From Raffaelea ambrosiae (Eukaryota; Ascomycota; Sordariomycetes; Ophiostomatales; Ophiostomataceae), in the NCBI GenBank assembly GCA_002778195.1, contig PCDI01000007.1, positions 1,661,337 through 1,725,336 on the forward strand: a DNA stretch of 64,000 bases. Direction: 5' to 3'. Each line of letters starts with the position of its first letter. The stretch's first letter is position 1. A program made the position numbers and the translations under genes. Positions 1-11,735 of this stretch are shown piece after piece. The notes beneath the pieces are model-generated. The model had not been told where the DNA came from, did no database searches, and worked only from the letters and a program-made list of their open reading frames with translations.

Positions 1-411
1 ACTTGGCAGTCGCCATGCAGACAAAGAACCAGGCAATCCATAATTCCCACCCTCCGCCCGTTTCGCTATCGCCACCGGGGTCTTGGCCCACCTACACCCA
101 CCTATTTCTGCGGGTCCCCGTCGGTGTCTTCCGGGGACTGTGCCCGCTGACAATGGGAAAAGCTCCCCAACTTTGTGGGTTGTTCTGTGGTTGGGTCAGT
201 GAACGCTGGTAAACTTTTGGCTTTTGGCTTGCCTGACGGGAAAAAAGTGGCGTGAACAAAGAGCTGGATAGGCGCTTTATAGAAGACACGCGAACTTGCT
301 GAATGGGAAGAAAAGAGAGAAAAGAATCGCGCTTTGTTGTAGAGTTCTTGTTCGAATTGGGCCCATTCCTCAGTAAACCTTTGCCAGAAAGGCGTTCTCT
401 GACAGACACAC
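1..411. other. Upstream region, no gene seen
   Basis: No open frame here has the codon pattern or motifs of a protein. It holds the presumed promoter and 5' leader of the FAD monooxygenase whose ATG is at 412. Confidence 0.4.
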
Positions 412-2400
412 ATGCCTACTACATCTGCCCAGACATCTCTGCCGCTGCGGCCACCACGTTCTGCTTCGAGCACACCCCGGCCAGCCATGGCAGCAAACGG
501 GCATGCGACCCAGCCGTTGCGGATAGCGTAAGAAATCCCCAACACTCACCCAGCCCTTCAGTAACCCCCTCAACCCCCCCGGTCATGGACCCGTTGCCCA
601 GCCAGGTGGCTGAAGAGTGGAGGACTACACGCTCGGAGCAGAACACTACTCGTACACAGACATGTTCCGCATCCCGAGCAGACATTGCCACACAGACACA
701 GACACAGACACGGGAAAAGGAACTACGTGAACACAGTATTGCTGGCTGGTATTGACGATGGCCCAGGATCATCGGCGCTGGTCTTGTCGGGGCCACAGCT
801 GCACTGGCCCTCGGCCGCCTTCCCAATGTCGAGATCACCGTCTACGAACGCGCGCCTGGTCCGCACGAGACCGGTGCCTGGATCGCCATGAACGTGTCCG
901 GCCTGCGCATCCTTGACCAGCTGCTGCCGGACTACACGAAGCTGCAAGCCATCATGTACCAGGGCGCCAGCGGGATCACACATCGGCACTGGCGGTCGGG
1001 CGAGAAGCTCGCCGTGTCCATCTCACCACACATCACGGAGCGGTTCCGCGAGGGCAGGACACACCGGGTGCCGCTGCACAGCCTGCTGCTGTCGCATATA
1101 CCACAGGGAACGGTGCGGTACGGCCGGGAGGTGGCATCGGTGCGGGTGAACGAGAGGGCTGGCGCGGCGGCCAGGAAGACGGCCACGGTCGTGTTTGTGG
1201 ATGGCAGGGAAGCCGAGGTCGACCTGGTCGTGGCCGCAGACGGGATCTATTCTGTGAGTTGCAGGACGAGAGAGATTGCAAGCAATGCGAGACTCGAGCT
1301 GACTTGGGGTGCAGAAAATCCGCCGACAATACCTCCCCGACAGCGTACCGGCATACCGTGGCGCCGTGGCCTACCGACAAATCTTCCCCGAGAAGCTCGT
1401 ACAGCACGTCGAGGACCTGCCAGAGGGGACGTCCTCGTGGCAAAGCGACTATGGCGAGATTGCCTACATGTCAAAAGTTGGTGAGTCGCCCGCCGCACGA
1501 GAGCATACGAGAGCATACGAGAGCATACGAGAGCATACGAGAGTATACGACGACTGGGGAAAGCAGTTCTGACAATGTGTCCAGGCCTGGGAAAATACGG
1601 CATCGTGGCCATTGTGCGCGAACCCGAAGAGAAGGCAGCCACGTTTCGCTGGGCCCATGCATTGGGCGAGCCGGGCGTCCAGCGGCTGCGAGAGCACTTC
1701 AAGGTGAGAGCAGAGCCATACGCCCACCGAAATAGGACAACCGCAACTGACACTTGCCCCCCCCCCCCCTCCAGGACTGGGACCCTATTGTACAACAAGT
1801 CATGGACGTACTTCCTGGCGTCGACGGCTATCGGCTGGAGAGCGCCCCGTGGATGGAGAACCTGACACGGGACGGCGTCATTGCGTTTATCGGAGACGCC
1901 GCACATCGTGAGTGTCCAGAAGTGAACACCGGCCCAACACGGATCGTTCCTGCTCGGCGAGGAGTCGAGTCCTCACTAACGCTGTCCCAGCCACGGCCGG
2001 CGCGTACGGGGCCGGTGCCACGTTTGGCTACTGCGATGCCTGGGCTCTCTACCGCTCTCTGCAGGCCTCGACACCGCGGCGCGGCCAGGCCCGGCGGCCC
2101 GACGTCCCCCGTGCCCTCGGGCTCTTCAACGACATCCGGCGGCCGTTCCTCGCCCGCGTCGAGCGGCAGCTGGCGCTCGACAAGCGCAACGCCCAGTACG
2201 TGGCGGCGGCCCCGGAGGACGACGCCGAGTGGTCGCGGCGGTGGCAGGACAAGTTCAGCCTGCAGTGGTGGATGCTGGAGCACGACGTGGAGGCCGAGTG
2301 CCAGCGGCTGGAGACAGAGGTCCTCTTTGGGGACGGCGCAGTGCCCGTGCTGGTGCCCGAGACCATCCCGACAGCCGAGATAGCAAGCTACAAGCCGTAG
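412..2400 (+). CDS. FAD-dependent monooxygenase, salicylate hydroxylase-like (group A)
   Basis: Exons 412-527, 767-1253, 1315-1480, 1585-1703, 1775-1907 and 1991-2400 give 476 aa. The first exon is set by the junction that restores the N-terminal Rossmann strand LRIAIIGAGLVGAT (about residues 36-49). Further on lie the DG motif AADGIYS (about 195-201) and the FAD-binding GD motif GDAAHPTAGAYGAGATFGY (about 336-354). These are the three flavin signatures of NADH-dependent aromatic hydroxylases. Family knowledge: such enzymes add one oxygen to an aromatic or heteroaromatic ring, usually in the cytosol. The substrate cannot be read from sequence. The C-terminus ends EIASYKP with no targeting signal. 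Intron 1 (528-766) is long for this window and carries a CACAGA repeat; intron 3 carries a 10-bp tandem repeat. A second, more distant member lies at 12589-14141. Confidence 0.85.
687..713. repeat. CACAGA microsatellite in intron 1
   Basis: Short run of CACAGA/CAGACA units inside the first intron of the FAD monooxygenase. A similar but longer run follows the stop codon of the same gene at 2416-2488. Confidence 0.6.
1501..1550. repeat. 10-bp tandem repeat, five copies, in intron 3
   Basis: Five head-to-tail copies of GAGCATACGA (the fifth has GAGTATACGA) occupy half of the 104-nt intron 1481-1584. The period is exactly 10 bp, close to one helical turn. Confidence 0.9.
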
Positions 2401-3177
2401 ACCAGAAATCCATACACAGAGACACACAGACACAGATACAGACGCTTAGACGCAGATACAGACACAGATGCAGATACAGACACAGACATGAAGACCGAAT
2501 GCAAATACCACCCTGGAATACGCATCCACAATCTCTTGCAGGGTTCGATGCAGGCTTATCATGGCGTCTTCTCGGCTGGTTATCATTTCCGACCATCTGG
2601 CGAATGGCTCGTCTTCCTCTTGTCTGCGCGTCTTCTTATCTCGACACTGCTATCCCATCCTGACTTGGAACATGCATTATCTCTTCTCATTTCTGTCGCC
2701 TTCCAGCCATGGTCAGAATGGGCATAATGCAAGGATTGGCAGCAGACTGATACGCTGTCTTCGCCTACCGCGTGGTCCTAATGCATTTCCGTCAGCGGTC
2801 TCCACCCCTGCCGAACCGGTGTGTCGCACGCCATCGCTGCGCTTTCTGACATTATCCTCACTAGGGGAAACACGCGAGCTCCCCCCTTGGGCTGAGACCG
2901 TGTACCAGCCCAAGGGGCCGTCTTGTTTGGGCCAGCACGGGTGGAATGCATGTTTGCCATTCTTCCACCCGGCGTATCTGGACAATAACACCCCCAATAC
3001 GCACTGGTTTCTCTCTGACCAGAGCATTGTCCGGTGGATCAAGACCTCCGTCGTTCTCCTCTGTTCTGGCGACATTCTACCCACATCCCCACCGCCGAGC
3101 ACGCTACGGGCTCTCGGGGATCGGCCTCCAAGCACAGAGTCCTCCTCGGCCCCGAGAAAGAAAAGAATAAAAAAAAA
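2401..3177. repeat. Intergenic region with AGACAC/AGATAC microsatellite
   Basis: Between the FAD monooxygenase stop and the ATG of the large Zn2Cys6 gene. The stretch 2416-2488 is an imperfect CAGACA/CAGATA repeat. The rest has no supported gene; an A-rich run sits directly before the ATG at 3178. Confidence 0.6.
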
Positions 3178-5553
3178 ATGCTCTCTCCCCGATCCTCGTC
3201 AGCCTCGTGCATCCAGGTCCGGCCAGAGTCACGGTCGCCGGCCGGCACGCAACACCGTCGAACCCCGAGCAATGCCGGCTTCGACAGGACATCACATGCG
3301 ACCACGACCACGACCACCAATGGCCCACCGGTTGCCGCTGGCGCCCGACGCATGAGCGAGAATGGCGGCAACAGCACTGCCGGCAGCGGATACGACCGGC
3401 CGGCGGCGCTGGCCTGCACCGAATGCCGGCGCAAACACGTCCGGTGCGACGCCAACATGCCGGTGTGCCTGCGCTGCGCCGCGGCCGGCCTGACCTGCCA
3501 TTACATGCCGTCCCGGCGCGGCCTCAAGCGGCGGGCCGACGATCTGGACGGCATGACGGCGGCGGCATCCATGGTGGCCCTGTGCTCATCCGGCGTCCAT
3601 ACCCACACGACCCTGCCATCCTACGACCCGCCTCTCTACTGCCGGCGAGGCGACAGCAACCCGATGCCGTCACCCCCACCACCACCAGCGCGGACCGGCC
3701 GCTGGGGACGGACGTATGGGGGCGTGGACAGCCAGATGGCAGCCAACATTGCGTCGTCGGACGGTGCGTCCCGTGCGGCGGCGGAGCGGGCACGGCACCC
3801 GATTGTCAGCGCAGACAACACGCCGTCGCCGAGCACCACCACCAGCAGCGCCGAAGTCATCGTCGCCGGTGCCGTCGACGAGGAAGGGCTGTCACCGCCC
3901 ACGCCGAGGGCATCGGCATCGTCGACCTCGTCACGGCACCACGCCGCGGCCGCTTCGCCCCACGCCGATCGACGACCCTACGCCTACCCGACGCAACAGC
4001 AACAGACACCGCACCCGACGCAGCAGCACCGCACGACCGCGCCCGACAGCCACGGCGGCAGCAGCCTGGTGGTCGCCGACGACGACGCCCTCATCAACCT
4101 CTACTACGCCAACTTCCACAGCGGACACCCCATCCTGGCCCCGCGGGCCCTGTACGCCGCGCAGCGCTACCCTGCGTACCTGCGGCTGCTCGTGCACTTT
4201 ATCGGCAGCCATTTCTCGACGACAACGTCGCGCGAGGCCTTTCGCCAAGGCGTGTCCCGGGCCTTGGCCGCGGCAGGCGAGGCGCTGGGCAAAGACGCGA
4301 CCCGCAGCGACAGAGACAGGAACACGACCTCCTCCTCTGCTCCCATGGGCCCAGGAGCGGCGCCGCACCATCTTGTCCAGGCCCGGCTCCTCTTTTCCAT
4401 TGCCCTGCACGCCCGCGGCGAGATCCGCGAGTCTGTCGCCGTGCTCGGCCAGGCCGTCTCGCTGGCCCTGGACCGGGGGATGCACCGCCGCGCCTACGCC
4501 GCCGCGCACGGCCGGCAGGACCCCTGGCTCGAGGAGAGCCTGCGGCGGACCTGGTGGGAGCTCTACGTCGTCGACGGCTTCGTCGCGGCCCTCCAGCGCA
4601 GCCTCGCCTTCCGCTGCCACACCTGCCAGCCGGACTGTGCCCTGCCCCTGGGCGATGGGTGGGATCCCCTGGCTCCCACCCGCAACCGCAACCGCGCGTG
4701 CTCGTCCGCCGAGCCGCCCACCCTCGCGCAGTTTGACGCCCGCATCTTTGCCGATGACGACGATGACGATGACGACGACGACGACGACCACCACCACCAC
4801 CACCACCGCCGCCGCCCGCGCCCGACGCCGTTCTCGTCCTTCTGCTACCGCATCGACGCCGTGCGCATCCTGGCCCGGGCGCTGGCCGTCAGCGGCGGCG
4901 CCCACGAGGTGCACGAAGAGCAGCTGCAGGCGATCGACAATGCCTTGGCGGCCTGGCGGCTGAACGGGCCGGCGACGACGACGACGACGACAACGACGAC
5001 AATGACGACAACGACAACGACAACGACGACGATGATGACGCCGACGCCCATGGGGGCGGCCCACGACGAGATCCTCTTCCAGGCCCACATGCTCATCCAG
5101 TACACCACCCTCTACCTCCACTTCTGGCGCAGCGACCTGGCCGCCACCGTGCCCGCCGCCTTTGCCATCATCCGCGAGCGCCACCTGCCACCGCTGTCCA
5201 CGCTGTCCACGCCGCGCTCGACCCACGGCCGCAAGGCGGTCGACGCGTCCCAGCAGCTGGCCGACCTGGCCTCCCTCGGCGTGGACACGAGCCCCCCGCA
5301 CACGCCCTTTTTTGTGTTTGCCCTCGTGTTCGGCGCCATCGCGCAGCTGTCGGCGTGCTGTCTGCACGGGCCGGACCACCGGGCCCTGTACCGGGACCGG
5401 CTGGCCGTCATCTCGGGCGTGCTCAAGACGCTGAGTCCGCACTGGGCCTTTGCCGCGGTCGTGGGCAAGCGGTTCCGGCGGATGGCGGCGGATCTGATGC
5501 TGCCGGCAGGAAGTAGTGGTAGTGCAGGAGCAGGAGCAGGAGCAGGAGGAGGA

Positions 5554-5604
<51 letters not shown>

Positions 5605-5916
5605 GGAGCAGGAACAGGAAGGGGTGGTGGAGGAATGAGTAGCAGAGACGGTCACGGACAAGATGGTAGCGACAGGGCGGCCACAGGAGCAAGCACCAGC
5701 ACGGCAGCCACCAGCAGCGCCACCAGCAGTGCCACCACTTTGTATGGCAGTGCCATGATGGAAGCAGTGGGCAGCCACTCGGGGCACCCCAGTCTCGCGT
5801 CACGGCCCGACTTTTCCCACGACGGCGCGGTGGACTTGTCCACACCAGGCGGGCCGTCCGGCGAGTTTCCGTGGATGGACCTGCTCAGTTGGGACCCCGT
5901 GGTGCAGGATTTGTGA
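3178..5916 (+). CDS. Zn2Cys6 transcription factor with fungal-specific TF domain
   Basis: A single exon of 912 aa. The start at 3178 is the first in-frame ATG, directly after an A-rich tract; an alternative is 3352. The binuclear zinc cluster, from CTECRRKHVRC to AAGLTC, lies at about residues 80-107 and is followed by a basic linker (SRRGLKRR). The middle homology region begins near residue 306 (INLYYANFHSGHPIL). Family knowledge: nuclear DNA-binding regulator recognising CGG-type half-sites. The central and C-terminal parts carry long homopolymers: a run of Asp followed by six His (about 526-544), Thr-rich runs (about 599-621) and an Ala run of about 14 (about 795-808), each encoded by near-pure triplet repeats. 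It lies between the FAD monooxygenase and an FMO, so it may be a local regulator; its target is unknown. Confidence 0.88.
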
Positions 5917-6626
5917 AGAATCATGGCTTTGTTTGTGAGCGGAAACGAGTTTAGACACTGTTTCGTTCTGGTTTTTTTGTACGAGCGGCAGTTGTTTCTT
6001 AGCCGTCTTTTGACTGTCTTGGATAGTCGCTGTATATCTGTGTATCTGTGTGTCTATGTTTGTAAACGTGGGCGAGTCTTATTGAACGATCATGCTTGCC
6101 GAGATCGTGTCCAGCAAACCTGAGCCTTGGCACGTAGCATATGGCCTTGGACATGATCACGACACCAGGCGTGATCTTTCGGCAGAGAGCCGTACCAAGA
6201 TGGGACCTTGCGGAGAAGGCCACGTTTACCACGGTATTGGCTGTTCGTTGGACTCTTGGCTTCGCGTGCTCGCCGGTGGCGTCTCCTTGCCAGGCGGTTT
6301 TGCTCGCGTGGCCGGGGTTCTGGTGGAGACACAATCGGCTATCCCACAGCATCCCCGACCCTGGGACTGGGCCAGACTAGAGCGCAAGCTCGCGACCGTT
6401 CTTCTGTCGTACCTGCGGGCCCGAATCACGCCAGAGCAGACCTCCAGCACACGGCGGAGTCTTGGCCTCCTTTTTCTTTTTCTTTTTCAATTCAATTCTC
6501 TCTCTCTCTCAATGTCTGCTAGTTTTTCAAGACTTCCAAAGAGAGTGGGAGATCTTGCTGACCGCATAAACAGCATGATCCTGCGCGACACACACTCCAT
6601 CACACAGACACCGAAGCTTCTTCCCA
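5917..6626. other. Intergenic region, no gene seen
   Basis: About 0.7 kb between the TF stop and the FMO start, with CT-rich tracts (6470-6512) just before the FMO leader. No supported coding sequence or RNA. Confidence 0.4.
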
Positions 6627-8132
6627 ATGGGTAACCCACCGTACAAACGGGTCGCCATCATCGGCGCCGGCCCTGCAGGCCTGGCTGCGGTCAAAGCGCT
6701 CGCCGACGAGCATGCATTTGACCGGGTGCAGCTGTATGAGAGAAAGGGGGAGGTCGGGGGCTTGTGGTAGGCTCATCTGCTGTCGCGGCAGTGTTCATAC
6801 GTCTGGGTCTGGCTGTGCTGACTCGTCCACTGCAGGCTCTACGAACCCGAGCCCGAGGCGTTTGTGCCCAACATCACCGATGCCGAGAAGCGCCTCCCTC
6901 TGCCCGCGGGCCTTGCTCCCGGCCAGCCTCCGGTCGAGGTGTCGCCGGCACCCAGGAACCGGCCGGGCGTCACCAGCGCCGCCTACGACAACCTCGACAC
7001 CAATGCCGGCGCCCGCACCATGGCCTTCACCTACAAGCCGCTGCCGGTCGCCCACTCGGCGCTCTCCGTGCAGCGCTACGGCCCCGACAATGCCACGCGT
7101 CCGCGGGCAGCTCTGCAGTCGTACCTCGAGGCGCTGGCCGCGCCGTACCGCCGCCAGATCGCGCTCCGCACGCACGTCGAGCGCGTCGACAAGACCGGAG
7201 ACGAGTGGGTGGTCACGCTCCGAAAAGAGGGCAACGGCCGCGACGTCTGGTGGCAGGACACGTTCGACGCCGTGATCGCGGCGTCGGGGCACTACAACGT
7301 CGCCCACATTCCCGCCGAGATTGCCGGGCTGGAAGCCACCTGGAAGGCCCGGCCCGGTGCCTTTGTGCACACCAAGGCGTGGCGGGGCCCCGACGTCTAC
7401 CGCGGGCAGCGCGTCGTCGTCGTGGGCGGCGGCATCTCGGCCGTGGACGCCGTCGAGGAGCTGCACGACAGGGTCGAGGGCCCGCTGTATGTCAGCCGCC
7501 GCAACAGCGTGGCCTTTTTGGACAATGCCTGGAAGCTGCCCCGCGTGGTGCTTCGGCCCACGATCCAGTCGGTCGCCCCGGAGGCCAGCGGACACGGCGT
7601 CCTGGTCACCTTTGCCGACGGCTCGTCCGTCGCCGTCGATGCCGTCCTCTTTGCCACGGGCTACCGCCTGTCGTATCCGTTCTTGCCCTGGTCCCCGGCC
7701 GTGACGCCCGGGAACCGCCTGGCGGGGTTCTACCAGCACATCTTCCGCATCGGCGACCCGTCCCTGCTGGTCCTGGGACAGGTGCGGGCGGCCATCAGCT
7801 TCCGCGTCTACGAGTTCCAGGCGGTCGCGGGGGCCCGGTTCCTGGCCGGGCATGCCGCGCACGCGCTGCCGTCGCAGGAGGAGCAGGAGGCGTGGGAGGC
7901 CCAGCGGCTGGCATACAAGGGCCCCACCGAGCTGTTCCACGAGATCAAGCCAGACTTTGCCGAGTACTATGGGTGGCTGCGGGATCTCGCCGGTCCCGGC
8001 GACGCAGGCAACACAGACACGTACCCGCTGCCCGCGTATGAAGACTGGTGGGAGGCCAGCGACATCGAGGTGCTGGTGGCCCGGGCGAAGCACTGGGAAG
8101 ACAGGGCCCGCGAGGGCAAGCAAGAGAAATAG
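6627..8132 (+). CDS. Flavin-containing monooxygenase (FMO-like, class B)
   Basis: Exons 6627-6766 and 6836-8132 give 478 aa. The N-terminal FAD fold is KRVAIIGAGPAGLAAV (about residues 7-22), the phase-2 intron falls in a Trp codon after GEVGGL, and the FMO/BVMO-type fingerprint ASGHYNVAHIP is near residue 197. The second, NADPH-binding Rossmann motif VVVVGGGISAVDAV starts near 238, and the C-terminal ATGY motif is near 318. Family knowledge: NADPH- and O2-dependent oxygenation of soft nucleophiles (N or S) or Baeyer-Villiger chemistry. No membrane anchor is visible. A second FMO of about the same length lies at 47768-49350 on the other strand, with its intron at a different place. Substrate unknown. 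Confidence 0.86.
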
Positions 8133-8294
8133 TCATGGAGTAGTCTGATTGCAATATGTCCACGTTGGTTCCCAATCCGACGTTTTTTTTTTTGTGTGAG
8201 TCTCGTGTAATAACAACCCGTTCTATTGGTACCATGGGCGACTCGGGCCTTCCCTTTCGCTGTGTTGGCTGTCTTGTTGTCTATACTGCGCTGT

Positions 8295-9297
8295 CTATAC
8301 CCGCATGCGCACCTTGAGCAGATCTCCCTTGACAATCTCGTCTTCCTTGGCCAGCAGCTCCTCCACGTCCCACGTGGCCGACAGGTACCGCGCTGCCAGG
8401 AAGGGCCGCCGCTTCTCCGTGTAGTAGACAATCACGTCGGCCGGCAGCTTGGCCGTTTCGGTGAGGTCCGGGTGCCGGTGCTTGGGCATCTTCTGGCCCA
8501 TGTCGGTCAGGATGCCGCCCGGGTGGATGGCGTACGCCAGCAGGCCCTGGTCGCGGTTTTCCACGTCGACAAACTCGGTGAAGCGCTGCAGCGCCAGCTT
8601 GCTCGTCTGGTAGGCCGAGCCGCCCTCGGCCACGAGGTGGGCGGCGATGCTGCTGAGGTTGACAATGGTCTTGTCGCCGTCCGCGGACGACAGCAGGAAG
8701 GGGAGAAACGCCCTGGTCACCAGGTAGGGCCCCTTGACGTTGACGGTAAACGTCTTCCACCACTCGGCCGGGTCCGAGTCGGCCACCTTGGCGCGCGTCT
8801 CGAGGTAGCCGGCATTGTTGACGAGGATGTCGAGCTTGGGAAACGCCTGGGCCACCGCGGCCGCCGCGGCGCCGACGCTGGCCTCGTCCGTCACGTCGAG
8901 CTCGAGCGCGACCACCTGCGGCGCAGGCTTGCCCGCGGCCTTGGCCGCCTCGGCAATCTCGCCCGTCACCTTGGCCAGGTCGGAGCGTGCGCCGATGCCA
9001 ATGCCGGCGGCACCACCGCTGGCGTACGACAGGGCGATCTCGCGGCCGATGCCCTTGGAGGCGCCCGTCACAAAGACATACCGGCCGCTGAAGTCACGCT
9101 TGCTCGGGTCAATGGTCGGGTAGGTGTCCTTGTGGCGGGTGTTGGTGAAGTAGAAGCCTGGGGAAAGGAAACAGAGAGAGAAAAAAAGGCGGATATCAGC
9201 TCATGGTCTGCCATGCAGCAGTGACTCATCTGGGGCTCGCCAGAGAGCTTCATCGGGCCGTCAGCCACTGCTCACCTGTGTGCACTTCTCTCGACAT
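8295..9297 (-). CDS. Short-chain dehydrogenase/reductase (classical SDR)
   Basis: Exons (transcript order) 9297-9276 and 9157-8295 give 294 aa. The tiny 22-nt first exon encodes MSREVHT and joins in phase 1 to GFYFTNTRHKDTYP. The NAD(P)-binding TGASKGIG is at about residues 38-45 and NNAG near 121-124. The catalytic triad is Ser about 176 (NLSS), Tyr190 and Lys194 (YQTSK). Family knowledge: soluble NAD(P)(H)-dependent alcohol/ketone oxidoreductase. It converges on the FMO at 6627-8132, with only 162 bp between the stops. Substrate not predictable. Confidence 0.86.
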
Positions 9298-9994
9298 TTT
9301 GCGAATAGTGAGCCTTTCACTTTGTTTTGGGTTTTTGTTTTGTTTTGTTTTGTTTGTTTCCCTTTTTTTGCGTGTTTCCTTTCCTTGATGTTTCTTGTGA
9401 ACAGCGACCCTGCGATGATCCACAATAAAGTCCAGGGATATAAATATGTCACAGCCCGCGGCGACCATGATAAGAAATGATGCCATGCGCGCCAACTCGT
9501 TAGTTCCGATACCGTCGTTGCTGCTTGGCAACCGGTGCTAGCTTCGCTCTTCCGGACCCACGCTTTGCCCGGCCACGGTGGCCACCACGCTGTTCGTTGA
9601 CCACCGCCTCTCTTGGTTGTGTGAATTATTAATCCAGCACAGATCCGGCCAAGTCCGAGTTCTGGTCAGCGAGCCTGAATGCTAGCCAAACGGACGGAGT
9701 GATGGTCCAAACAGGCATACTCTATACAGACGATGCAGTCATGCACGGTTAACTGGAATTCTCATATTTCCTGCCAACCACAATCCAGTCTGTGATTGGT
9801 GACAAAGGGGACATTGCGAGAGCCATTTCACTTGGATATTCAGACCAGACGATGCCTGCATTGCCAACGAAGCAATGCTTTCTAGCAGGAATAAAGAAAC
9901 AAACAGAGCCTTTTAGGACTTTTAGGAAAAAACAAGCAAACAGACAAAGAGCAGAGAAAAACGGGACGAAACAAAACGCCAATCTCCACCACCC
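9298..9994. other. Intergenic region, no gene seen
   Basis: Contains the SDR promoter (minus strand) with T-rich runs near 9320-9385, and the 3' flank of the symporter. No supported gene. Confidence 0.4.
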
Positions 9995-11735
9995 TCACAA
10001 GGGGTAGATGAAAAACTTGTTCTCCAAGTCCGTCAGGTCCAGCACCGAAATGTCCACCTTCTGCTTGACCGTCTCGCCCTTCTCGTTGGCCACCTCGATG
10101 TAGCCCTCGCCGTAGTGGCCCTGCGCGTTCTGCTCGGCAATCCACGCCCGCCGCTGCGCATTGCGCCGCCGCAGCAGGAACCACGCCACCACCAGCAGGC
10201 CGGGCGCCACCGTGAAGCTCAGCACAATCTGCACCACCCACGTGCCGTAGTACCGCGGCCCGCCCGCGCTCCAGATCTGCGGCGAGATGATGTTGGAGAC
10301 GCTGTACGCCGCCATGAACATGCCCTGCCGCGTCAGGCGCTTGCTGTGGCCCGCGCAGCTCGACGTCGTCCACACCAGCGTGATGATGTACGTCATGCCC
10401 CAGGTGCTGGAGGCCAGCAGCAGACACGCCAGCAGCGGGACCGTGCGGTCCCACGGCAGCGCCACCATGCCGATGCTGCCGGCGATGGCGGGCAGGCACC
10501 ACAGCGCGGCCCAGAAGGCGCTGTAGCCGGGAAACAGCCGCAGCATCGCCGACGCGACGACGCAGACGGCCAGCGAGAAGCCGCCGGCGGCCACCCAGAC
10601 GAGCGTCGAGCCCAGGTTGGTCACGCCCAGGTCCAGGTAGAGCAGCGACATCTGGAAGGACAGGTTGTTGGCCAGCATGAGGCAGAACGTCGACAGCGCA
10701 AACAGCCAGGAAATGGGGTCCCGCAGCGCCTCGAAAAACTGGTACCGCCGGAACCGCTTGGTCTCGATGGCGCTGCGCGTGGCCTCGTGCACGCGCTGGA
10801 TCGTGTGCACCTTCTCCTCCGTGGTCAGGAACCAGGCCGTGGCCGGGTTGCTCGGGTACGCGAGCAGCGTGACCGCGCTCAGCAGCAGCGTGACGCCGCC
10901 GACGAGGATCATGTACAGCTTCCACGGGCTGACGCGGCTCTTGCTGAAGAGCAGGCCGTAGGCGATCAGGCCCGACGGGATGGGCGAGGCCACGCACGAC
11001 GTCCAGAACATGGGCTGCACGGCATGCAGCTCGCTGGGCGTGAAGAACATGCTCATGGTGATCACCAGCGCGGGCACGACGGCCGCCTCGGTGACGCCCA
11101 GGAAGAACCGCAGCGGGATCATGCCGCCGTAGCTGCTGGCCGGGCAGTGCAGCAGCTCCAGCACGGCCCACAGGAAGATGGACCCCGAGACGAAGTAGCG
11201 CAGCGGCAGGCGCTGGACCAGCCACTGGCCGGGAATCTGGCCGACGGCGTAGCCCGTGTAGAAGATGGTGTTGAGGTTGTTGTACTGGTTCGAGGTCATG
11301 TGGGTGTCCTCCAGAACGCCCAGGAGGGAAGCCTGACTCATGCTAGATTTGTCGATCTGGCGGTGTCAGCGTGGTTCTTGGTTTTTTTCTTTTCTTTTCT
11401 TTTCTTTTTCTTTTCTTTTTTTGGTTGTTTCTTCTACCTCTGCTTAATCTTTCCTTCATCTTTCCTCCGCTCTCCCTCCATTGCTTTTGTTGTTTCATTC
11501 TCCTTCCATCGCTACTTACAAACAGCATCAAATTGATAAACACAAAGAACAGCACCAGATGCAGGTACAGCTTGTTCTTCAGCCTCCGCAGCTTTTTCGG
11601 CGTCAGCTCGCCCACGGTCGCGCTATATTGTTCGACGAGGCCGCGCGTGTCGTCCGCATACTGCGCCTCGACTGTGTTGGCGTTGATGGACGAAATATCC
11701 GTGACGGTCACGTCCTTGCTCTCCGTGTCGGTCAT
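9995..11735 (-). CDS. MFS transporter, anion:cation symporter (Dal5-like) family
   Basis: Exons 11735-11520 and 11356-9995 give 525 aa. The 163-nt intron falls inside transmembrane segment 1, just before IDKSSMSQASLLG, which carries the family D-K/R-x-N/S-type motif at the end of TM1. Other family marks are YAVGQIPGQWLVQRLP, GVTEAAVVPA and the tail DLTDLENKFFIYP. Family knowledge: twelve-helix plasma-membrane proton symporters for allantoate, nicotinate, biotin, pantothenate and related carboxylates; the substrate here is unknown. Its position beside FAD monooxygenases and an SDR suggests uptake of an organic acid for catabolism (inference). A paralogue of the same family is at 55198-57000. 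Confidence 0.87.
11384..11421. repeat. CTTTT-type polypyrimidine repeat in symporter intron
   Basis: T-rich run with C every five or six bases, inside the intron 11357-11519. The host gene is on the minus strand, so the transcript has an A-rich tract. Confidence 0.6.

Noticed and set aside
3931..5787. 618-codon open frame on the minus strand
   Set aside because: It is exactly antisense to the Zn2Cys6 gene and its runs of Val, Cys and Ser mirror the triplet repeats; a GC-rich shadow frame.
10115..11536. 473-codon plus-strand frame opposite the Dal5-like transporter
   Set aside because: Arg/His/Gln-rich, no domain, and antisense to a gene with clear family motifs.
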